A DNA stretch of 64,000 nucleotides from Mesorhabditis belari. Its lineage: Eukaryota; Nematoda; Chromadorea; Rhabditida; Rhabditidae. The notes under the pieces are model-generated. The model was given only the letters and a program-made list of their open reading frames with translations. It was not told the origin of the DNA and did no database searches. The DNA lies in assembly GCA_958450365.1 (NCBI GenBank), contig CAUEEP010000754.1:2016001-2080000 (forward strand). The letters run 5' to 3'. Every line of letters starts with the position of its first letter. Position 1 is the stretch's first letter. This document shows, in pieces, positions 55,640-64,000 of this stretch. Made by a program: the position numbers and the translations under genes.

Positions 55640-57605
55640 CTGTTCTGATTCAACAGTATCCGAAAATGTCATCAAAAATGTTTCCAAATCCGAACTTTGG
55701 CCGGGAAATCCCCCAGATTTGAAAGAATCTTTTCACAAAAAAGGGATTAATGCAATATATGTAGTCGCATTTTTGATTAAATCAGGACAATTTGCTGAGT
55801 AGATTTCGAGGAAATGTCAAGAAAAGTGCAAAGTCTTTGAGAAGAAAGATAATAGGGGAAATGAAATGAAACGAAATGGAAATGGAAATGAAATAGAAAT
55901 GGAAATATTGTAGCCAAGAGGTAGCTTATATCACTAAGAAGAATATGACGTAAGCTGACAAAAGATGGAGAAAGATTTGTATGATTGTTGATGGAACTTA
56001 GCCATTCAATCTTGACCATTCAATCTTGGCTATTCAACCTTGACCATTCCATCTTGGCTATTCAATTTTGACTGATTCAATTTGATTCAATCTGATTCAA
56101 TTCAATTCAATCTGGCTATTCAATCTTCAATCTTCAATCTTAAATTGAAATCTCTAAGCCTTACCCATTGAATATTGGCTGCAGAATGAATCGAAATTTG
56201 AAATTCGATATATTTCATTTAAATCCTGCTCAAGAAAACGGTATCTAAAAAATCGACTAAAGAAAAAAATGAGCTGTGCCTGATGGAGATTTGACGTAAA
56301 TTGGGGCCTTTCCATCTAAAAACGAGACGAATTTCAACGCGTTATTCGCTCGGAAACAACACAATAATTTGGCAGATGGAAAAAAGGGAAAATGATTTCA
56401 CTGAACTAAATAAAATAAAATATAGATTACTATATAAAAACTGAAAATCTCGCTAAACTGAAAATCTCACTTTTGAAATCTTTTATAAATTAAAAATCGA
56501 GAAACCAATCGAGGAAAATTACTGTATATTGAAGGCTCTATTCCTTGAGATTTCTCATTTGATGAAAAGATAAGAGAAATGGAAATGTTTGAGAAGATTT
56601 CAGAAGAAAATTCGAATGGAAAATGCTGATGGAGTGGGAAGATTATCCAAAAGGAGATAAGAAGCTGATATTCTGAGGTAAGCAGGGAATATCCTCAAGA
56701 TTTGGTAAAAAAAGAATGAAATGGCATAATGTTGAAATGATTCTTCTAGAATACAAAAGACAAAAGAGTACAGAACTGGGGAAAATGAGGTTTGCTCTAG
56801 ATTTGATTGATGATTTGATTGAGAATTGATCTAGACTTGATCATTAGATACTTAGATCATTAGATACTTAGATCATTAGCTCATTAGCTAATTAGATCAT
56901 TAGCTTATTAGCTCCTTAGCTCATTAGCTCCTTAGCTCATTAGATCATTAGCTCATTAGATCATTAGCCTATTAGATCATTAGCTAATTAGATCATTAGC
57001 TACATTAGAGTTAGCCATCCCTGACACACTTCTAGTTTAAGCTGACGAAAGCAAAGTCTGAACCGCATTAGAGAAAACCCGAATTCTCGCTGCAGCACTT
57101 CTGTTTTTGACAAAATGTGATTCTCTCTCGAAATGCTTTCACTCATTTTTGTGGCCAAAAGGGCGGGTCTTTGTTTTTTCTTGATGAATAAACCCTCCCC
57201 TTTCCACAAATCCCGTGTCATCCTTTTTTTGCCTTTTTTTCTTTTCTTTCATCTAATCCACCCCCATTCTTCACACCGAAAACCTCGAGATCCACCCAAA
57301 AACCCATCCAATTTATCGCTTCACATTCGCAAATCAACCCGTATAAGGTTTCGCTTGTTTTTACGAGTTGCAAAAATTCTGGGAATGATCTTTTGGAGGG
57401 TTTTGGAAAGAAATTGAAAACGATGTCATAGATAAAAGGCCAAATTGCTCAGAATTGCTCAGATTTTCTTCGAAGATCTCTTGCAAAGTGAATCTAGACT
57501 TGAGAAATGTAATGAAACAAGTTAGAAAGAATAATACAACTTGAAGAATCAAGAAAAGAAGAAGCATCAAGAATTTCAAAACTAAATTAATTCAAAGCTA
57601 AACTA
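55640..57605. other. no gene found; simple repeats
   Basis: Short repeats such as ATTCAATCTTGAC (55990-56100) and TTAGATCATTAGCTCA (56835-57003). Open frames here (for example 57133-57417) are pyrimidine-rich, lack domains and have no splice partners. Confidence 0.5.
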
Positions 57606-58836
57606 TTAGGTTGGTGCAAATGAAACTTCCGTCACACTTGTTTGTTTATATTTTGAACCTAATAAAAGTTTTTATTGAAGATATTTGTCTATCTGAAAGA
57701 GCGTCTCTTTGCGCATCTTTTGATATCTAAGACTTAAGCGTTTTACTTAATTTGAAGTAAATTTTAGCTTCTAGAAAATGGTTGACGAAAAATTTCGAGT
57801 GCGGGTTTGCTTGTTGTATGATTTTAAACAAGGCAGAACGCCTGCGGAATCTCATCGTGCTCTGTGCAAAGCATTCGGCGATGACGTGTTGTCCGAACGT
57901 CAATGCCGGACTTGGTTTCAGCGCTTCCGAGACGGTGATGGTTTGAAGACGAAAACGCGGGAATCCGCCTCAAATTGTCGACAACGATGAGTTGAAGAAC
58001 GTTATCGAATCGGATCCATGCCAAACAACTCGGGAGCTTGCAGGGCTGTTTGACTGCAACCATTCTCCGCCATTTGCACGCAATTGGTAAGACGAATCGG
58101 GTGGAAAATGGGTGCCGCATCAGCCAGCAACGCAAAAAACGGCCGAGCACAATGGCTGGAATTCTCGTCCGCCGCGAAAGACCGCCGGTTTCTCGACTCC
58201 ATTGTTACGGCAGATGAAAAGTGGATATGTTACGACAACACAACAAGAAACGGCAGAGGTGGACGCGGTGAACCGCCAAAACCGACCCAAACCGAATATC
58301 CACGGAAAAAGGGATGCTTGTCTTTGGTGGAATAGTAAAGGTCTCGTGTATTTTGAGGTGCTGGATTCGGGCCAAAGAGTCACGGCGGATTTCTACAAAG
58401 CCCAATTGAGCCGCGTGGACCAGGCATTGCGTCGTCAAGGCAATAACACAGCGACTACAAAATTCCTCCACGATAACGCTCGACCCCACACCGCAAAGAT
58501 CACTCAGCAGAAAATCGAGGATGGGCTGGGAAGTTCTGCATCATCCGCCATATAGCCCGGACTTGGCACCATCCGACTACCACTTGTTTCGGTCGATGCA
58601 GCACTCTTTAGCAGAAAAAAAATTCAAAAGCCGCGAAGAAGTTGAAATCTGGGTGTCCAACTTCTTCGAGTCGCAGTGCCCGAGTTCTTCGAAAGGGCAT
58701 CCATTCTCTGCGTGGAAGATGGCAAAGAGTCATTGATAGTGATGGCGAATATCTTTTGGATTGAGGTTCTGTATTTGGATTTTTATAATAAATTTTGTTT
58801 ATGGTTCCAACGGAAGTTTCATCTGCACCAACCTAA
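57606..58836 (+). mobile_element. mariner element, complete but inactive
   Basis: Full-length mariner of 1231 bp flanked by TA on both sides. The terminal repeats are TTAGGTTGGTGCAAATGAAA and TTTCATCTGCACCAACCTAA. Inside, the transposase starts at 57778 with MVDEKFRVRVCLLYDFKQGR and a WFQRFRDGD helix-turn-helix. After frameshifts it shows TADEKWICYDN (first catalytic Asp), FLHDNARPHTA (second) and YSPDLAPSDYHLFRSMQ (third, DD34D spacing). At least two frame shifts and a stop break it, so it cannot make transposase, but the ends are intact. Confidence 0.93.
57778..58736 (+). pseudogene. mariner transposase pseudogene
   Basis: DD34D transposase broken by frameshifts at about 57955 and 58500 and a stop near 58088. 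The N-terminal paired helix-turn-helix and all three catalytic Asp regions are still recognisable. Confidence 0.9.
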
Positions 58837-59534
58837 TAATTCAAAACTAACTCAAAACAAATCCAAAACAAATCCAAAACAAATCCAAAACTAAATCATC
58901 ATTTGATTACTTTTATAGTTTCACTGGTCACCTCAAGAAAAAAGTGTACTACGGTGGCTAAATTTTCCTTGAAATCTCGGGATTTTAAATGATTTTAAAT
59001 GATTGCATTTAATTTCTCAATTTTCTTCTATCCATACATCAGTTTTTGTAATCCACGAGTACATGGTGATAGTAAAATGAAAATAGGGGAACAGAGAACA
59101 GAAATAGAAAATTTGCGAATTTTTGAAAATGCTGAACTCTCGATTGTTTTCCCATTTCGATGTATGGCTACAAAATTTTGGAAAATCTTTTGGGAATTCC
59201 CTAAGAAGCTGCGAAATCGTGGAGAACATGTGCAAATGATTATATTGTTAGATGATTTGTTTGTTGAAATGAAAATCTCAAGAGAATATTCAGCAATTTA
59301 TAGAATGAAAAGCGAGCAATCGAATCAACGAGTACGTAATGCAAAAAGATCGAAAAATCGAGGAATTTTGGGGATTCTCCGTGAAAACAATAGGGAGATT
59401 CGGGTAGGAAAAGAAAAGAATGGAAGAGAATAAGGGGATTCATTTGAAATTGAGTAGAAACTTCGATAAAATGAGAGCTACACTACTGAGTATCGATTTA
59501 AAGTTTTTAGATCATCGTTTTTAAAGTAAGAAAA

Positions 59535-59757
59535 AGCTATAGGAGCTATAGAAGCTATGGAAAAAGCTATAGAAGCTATAGAAAAAGCTATAGAAGCTAT
59601 GGAAAAAGCTATAGGAGCTATAGGAGCTACAAAAGCTATGGAAAAAGCTATAGAAGCTATGGAAAAAGCTATAGAAGCTATAGAAGCCATAGAAGCTATG
59701 GAAGCTATGGAAAAATCTATAGAGGCTATAGAAGCTATAGAAAAACCTACAGTAATC
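59535..59757. repeat. 9-bp-based array GCTATAGAA
   Basis: Units of GCTATAGAA, GCTATGGAA and GCTATAGGA, often followed by AAA, in a higher-order 9/12-bp pattern. Because the period is divisible by three, open frames appear on both strands (AIEAMEK-like on plus). Confidence 0.92.
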
Positions 59758-60799
59758 TAAAACTTTCTCTAGCAACTTTACAGTCGCAATGAATTGGTTG
59801 TTAAATGTTTTCTTGCAAAAAAGATGTTTTCTTGCGAAAGATGCTGTGAAAGAACAAAAAAGAATGCTTTTTTCCCAAATAACGTTCACTAATAGAGTTA
59901 AAAGGTTAAAAGTCACAGACAAAAACATTCAAAACTTTGAGAACTTCTTGGAAAAGTTGAAAAACAAAGTTTAAATTGATTAAGGAAAACTATTTCTAGA
60001 GGTTGATCCAATAAACAATTACAGTAACCAATAAACGATTATAGTAACCAATAAATAATTACAGTAACCAATAAACGATTACAGTAACCATTACAGAGAG
60101 TCTCCGAGTGTAAATCTGTAATTACAAAGAGTCTGTGAATCTCCGAGTGTAAATCTGGATGATTGAAGGGTTAAAGGGGAAAATGGAGCACACGCCAAAA
60201 AAAAGGAAAGATGAAAAGAAACGATTACCTCGATTTTCCTTATCTTTTTCCCTTTTTTGTCCTTTTTTGTCCTTTTTTCAGATTTCCCCGTGATTCCCAC
60301 AGTCTGGCTCAGTCACCGTTTTGCCTTTCCCTACTTTGATTCCTACAAATTTTTCGAGAGTGTCAACGAGAATTTATAGCCAATGAAAAGGTCAAATAAA
60401 TGAGATTGAAATTGAGAGATTACGACGAGTTCAGCTACATTTATACACTTCAATTTATGTCTTTTTTTGCAATAAGAACCAAAAATTGGAATGAACTATG
60501 TGTTGTCATCGCGGAAAAATTGCGGAATTTACGACTCTTCTAAAAATGTCAATGGGGGAGGAAATGGAAAAAAAGAGAAAGTTTATGACATTGGAATTAT
60601 TGAAAATTTGCGAGTTTTTGGTGGAAATGTCATTTTAGACGAGAATAGAAGAGAATGACGTTGATTGGAAAGAAGAAAAAAAAGCTGTGCACACAAAATG
60701 ATCACAAATTATCTTTCAAAACAATTTGTGACACTTTAAAGCAGATTTTGATCAAATTTTGATTGATTATAGTACAAGTTCGGGAGGAATGAATAGGTG

Positions 60800-60930
60800 T
60801 AATGAAGGTAATGAAGTGAAAGTAATGAAGGTAAAGAAGGTAATGAAGGTAATGAAGGTAATGAAGGTAATGAAGGTAATGAAGGTAATGAAGGTAATGA
60901 AGGTAATGAAGGTAATGAAGGATTTTGAAG
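60800..60930. repeat. 9-bp array AAGGTAATG
   Basis: About fourteen copies of AAGGTAATG, mostly perfect. Each copy contains GGTAA, which resembles a splice donor. Confidence 0.93.
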
Positions 60931-62159
60931 GTTTAGCTGTGAAGTAAATTGTCTAAAATATGTCGAAACGGATTTTCTAAACGGAAACGGAAACCAGAAA
61001 TATCTTAAAGTTCAATCAGGTGAACAATAAAACTTCTATACTTGAGAAATTCGAGAAACTTTCATAAGGAAAATCAGTGAAAAGTTTTATGATTAAAGAG
61101 AATGGAATTTCGTGGAATTTCTTGGCAAAACGATGAATGAATCCCACATGACTGAAACAAAAAATGGGTCAATTTGTGAGAAATGAAAAAGAAAAGAAAA
61201 GAGATCAATTCATCGGAAGCTCTTTTTTTCAAAGATTTCAATCGGTGATAATGAATGAAAAAGAGAGAAAAAAGAGAGAAAAGGACAACGAAAATGGTTA
61301 TGAAATCGAAAAAAATATTGAAGTTTTCATGCAAATAAAGAGAAATTCGAGGGAAACGCTGAGAGTACACAAAAAAGAGAAGATTTCCACAAAAAAGAGT
61401 AAGCGGGGAATTACGATAGAAGCATGGGGGTCAAAGTATCAATTTTTTGGACAAAGTATCAATTTTTTGGACAAAGTATCAATTTTTTGGACAAAGTATC
61501 GGTGTTCCTTTTTGCAAGATGGAATAGGTCAAAGTGTCATTGTTGGATTTATAATCTCTTACGAGCAAGAAATTCAAGAAAAAATGTACGAATGAGGCTG
61601 TTTTTCTGCAGTTTTCTCTGTACTATGTATTTTTTATTAGTCCTTGTTCCAAATTTCCCGAGAAATCTTCTCTTTTTTGCTTTTGACACATAATCCTATC
61701 TGGAATTGTTGGTTGGATAAGTTCATCAAATAGAAAAATCAAAAACTATGTATTATAAGCTGCATAAATCCTAAAATGTCGAAATGTCGAATACGTAGAA
61801 TGCGGAAAATTCGAGAGGAAATGACCAATCTAGCCGAAAGAGAAAATGGTCGACTTTTTGCAAAAATTAAAACGTTTGAAATCGTTTTCTATACCTATAA
61901 AAGCTTTTTTGGAAGCAATTAGCATGTCAAAACTTCTTTTTTTACCAAAATTAGCTCACAATCAGCTTGTCTAGACGTGAGGAAAGTAAAAGTGGTTTTG
62001 AAAAGCTTCTTGGTCAGCTTTCTTCCTTGTTTTCCACTTGATTACCCTCTGAAATTCGACTTTTTCTCCATCTATACCTATAAAAGTTAGTAAAGAGAAA
62101 GTTAGTAAAGAAAAAGCTAGTAAAGAGAAAGTTAGAAAAGGAACTAGGGTAGATCAAAA

Positions 62160-62226
62160 ACCTGTGCGCCGCCGGGATTCAAACCCTTTGGCTTACCGGG
62201 CAAGTGTGCCTTTACACCACAAAGCA
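62160..62226 (-). repeat. tRNA-like module next to a 15-bp array
   Basis: The minus strand reads GGTGTAAAGGCACACTTGCC and then AAAGGGTTTGAATCCCGGCG, which resembles a D-arm followed by a T-arm with B box. The acceptor stem is not formed. Its upstream part (CTTTGTGGTGTAA) is the unit of the neighbouring array. Confidence 0.5.
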
Positions 62227-62345
62227 TTACACCACAAAGCATTACACCACAAAGCATTACACCACAAAGCATTACCACAAAACATCACCACAAAACATTA
62301 CACCACAAAGCTTTACACCACAAAGCTTTACACCACAAAGCACGG
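62215..62345. repeat. 15-bp array CATTACACCACAAAG
   Basis: About nine copies with small deletions (CATTACCACAAAA, CATCACCACAAAA) and CTTTACACCACAAAG variants. The array runs directly out of the tRNA-like module and shares its sequence. Confidence 0.92.
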
Positions 62346-63428
62346 AATTCCCTTACTCCAGAGGAAGTTAACTAAAGAAATAAAGTGCATAAACTTTAAA
62401 TTGGCAAAGGTTCGACTTCTCATATAAAACTCTCAATGATGACAATTCAAAAGCTCTCTAAAAGCTTTACTTACTGTTTTAAAAACTTTTGGAGCTGATT
62501 TTAATAGATCAATTCGATCAATTCAATAGATCAATTCGATCAATTCAATCATTTCATCATTTTCTTTGTTTTTCACACATTTCTTTAAGCTTTGCCGATA
62601 TGATAGGCAAAAGAAATCAGAAAAAATCTTCCTTCTTTTCCCTTGACAGTCACGTGTTTGTTTATAATCACATTTCGCGAAAATATTTTGCTTTTCATCT
62701 GCAGAAAAAAAGATCTACTGAAAATTTCGGAATCTTTTAAGCAAAATTTTTGAAATGCTATGATGACTTGTAGAAAATGATGACATTGCATTTGAAAAGA
62801 ACAAAAAAACTGATGTTTTATGGGGATTCACTGAGATTTTGACGTAAAAACAGATAAAAATACAACATCGGCTTATCTCTTTTTATTCAATAAGAAGTGC
62901 GGATAGTTTAAAAAAATCTTTTTCTTTTGCTTTTTCTATAAAAAAGCGAGCGAGGGTCCGTGCCTGGCACCGATTTCTTTTCAGCCATCTTTCGTGAATC
63001 TCAAGAGATTACAGTAATCTTTTGAAATGATGGTCTATAATCTGCAAAATAAAAGAGAAAAACGAATTAGATGTCATTTTCTGTTCTTTCTTTTCTTTCT
63101 TTTCTCTTTTTCTCGAAGGAAATAGTTTTACATGTTATCGAAAAGAGAAAACATAGATTAATAGGTTGGCAAGTTATAAACGATCGTTTTTGGGTAATGT
63201 GTTTTCTGAAAAAACGGCTTATTCAATCAAAAAACGGTTTGCTTGATTCAAAAGCCCTATCCTTAATCTATAAAATGGCTTTTTTGAATTTTTGAAAAAT
63301 GTTTTATTTTAGAACTTTTTCAGGCATTTTAATGTAAGAGTTCAAAATCCTGGTTTCTAGCATTCATGAGCTAATAGCATTCATGAGCTTTTTGAGTGAT
63401 TGCATACTTTTTAAAATAAAACATCTTG

Positions 63429-63558
63429 ATCGATTACATAGTTTCCCAAAATTTCAGAACAATCCAATCTTCGGAAGGTTGATTTTCAAATTAGGCTCAA
63501 AATGCATCAAAGTGCATTTTGAGCCTAATTTGAAATTTTGGGAAACTATGTAATCGAT
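63429..63558. mobile_element. short fold-back element
   Basis: The arms ATCGATTACATAGTTTCCCA and TGGGAAACTATGTAATCGAT are perfect inverted repeats of at least 27 bp. The inner part holds a second perfect hairpin, AAATTAGGCTCAAAATGCAT and ATGCATTTTGAGCC-type arms. It lies 10 bp from the end of a mariner-type element. Confidence 0.85.
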
Positions 63559-63567
63559 GAAGCTGTA

Positions 63568-64000
63568 CAGGGTGCGTCATAATTATTGCAACAAGATACT
63601 CAAGGCATTGCACACCAAGAAGTTTCACTGGAAGAAGATTTTTAAACAGAAATAGCTTTATTTAACAGTAACAAATAAGGAAACAAGAGATCATTCGATA
63701 TGACCGCCATTTGCCTTGATAACAGCCCTTAATCGGTTCGGATATGCCTCCACTGCGGCCCGAATGTCATCTTGAGGAGTCGCCTTCCATCCTTTGGTCA
63801 AAGAGCAGACATTAGCCTCTAAGATTGCCCAAATGGAAAAGTCCATCACATTGAGATCGGTGAGTTTGGAGGCCATTCATCCTTGGTGATCACTGAGGGG
63901 AAGTTGGCCACACACCAGTCCTGAACCGTCTTCTTCGTATGAGCTGGAGGCAATTAGGCAAGAATAAAAAAAGATACAACGCAACACAACAAAAAAGGGG
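63568..64000 (-). mobile_element. mariner/Tc1-type element, 3' end, runs off window
   Basis: The terminal sequence is TACAGGGTGCGTCATAATTA, the usual Tc1/mariner end next to TA. On the minus strand the transposase C-terminus reads DEWPPNSP, then after a frameshift DLNVMDFSIWAILEANVCS and ends RLRAVIKANGGHIE. The NGGHIE end and SPDLN-x-x-D-(F/Y)-S-x-W pattern indicate a clade different from the element at 57606-58836. The remainder lies beyond base 64000. Confidence 0.88.

Larger units (their letters stand above)
58840..63560. other. gene-poor stretch with tandem repeats
   Basis: No convincing gene. A single 144-codon frame at 58999-59433 and a 61-codon frame at 59789-59974 are unsupported by introns, domains or composition. 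Repeats: GCTATAGAA units (59535-59757), AAGGTAATG (60800-60930), a 20-bp triple repeat ATCAATTTTTTGGACAAAGT (61437-61500) and CATTACACCACAAAG (62215-62345). Confidence 0.5.

Noticed and set aside
57133..57417. 94-codon plus-strand open frame
   Set aside because: Pyrimidine-rich and low complexity, with no exon partners.
58999..59433. 144-codon plus-strand open frame
   Set aside because: No domain, no introns in an intron-rich genome, and a purine-rich composition that lengthens frames by chance.
59478..59928. Plus and minus frames rich in AIEAMEK or FYSFYSF
   Set aside because: Translations of the GCTATAGAA repeat with no independent support.

Overview
The window reads as nuclear DNA of a free-living-type nematode, most likely a rhabditid (clade V). 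The genes have many short introns with strict TTTCAG-type acceptors. Gene content is typical of nematodes: nicotinic receptor alpha subunits and an innexin cluster. Gene starts often sit just after an AG acceptor, as in trans-spliced nematode messages. Degenerate TTAGGC telomere-type repeats are present inside the window. I assembled the gene models by eye from splice signals and protein-family motifs, so outer coordinates are firmer than some exon edges.

Layout. 1-5300: no gene found; interstitial telomeric repeats, a fold-back element, a 15-bp array and a large 11-bp minisatellite. 5333-8818 (+): nicotinic receptor alpha subunit. 9046-9987 (-): mitochondrial ATP synthase subunit c. 11828-12961 (+): secreted glutaredoxin-like protein. 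14072-18296 (+): fatty-acid-amide-hydrolase-type amidase. 18582-20390 (+): tentative small gene. 20634-24690 (-): second nicotinic receptor alpha subunit, of the alpha7/ACR-16 type. 25480-26960: degenerate pogo/Tigger-like relic. 27000-34330: mostly repeats and AT-rich sequence with only weak open frames. 34338-37731 and 37942-40846 (both -): two innexins in tandem, probably one operon. 44147-47965 (+): third innexin, carrying a second, inverted pogo relic in an intron. 48413-50330 (+): LHPP-type HAD phosphatase. 51188-52714 (+): small helical protein. 54320-55598 (-): secreted helical protein. 57606-58836: decayed mariner with intact TA-flanked ends. 58840-63560: simple repeats. 63568-64000: end of another mariner/Tc1-type element that runs off the window.

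The host genes are not an obvious pathway. The nicotinic receptors, the innexins (gap junctions) and the lipid-amide amidase all fit neuromuscular or neuronal signalling; the subunit c, phosphatase and glutaredoxin genes look like housekeeping or redox neighbours.

The striking feature is the repeat content. At least fifteen fold-back or terminal-inverted-repeat elements sit mainly inside introns; two of the families occur at two or three loci. Several elements carry tRNA-like Pol III promoter modules. One SINE-like element with a 5S-rRNA-like head is inserted in an 11-bp minisatellite inside the amidase gene.
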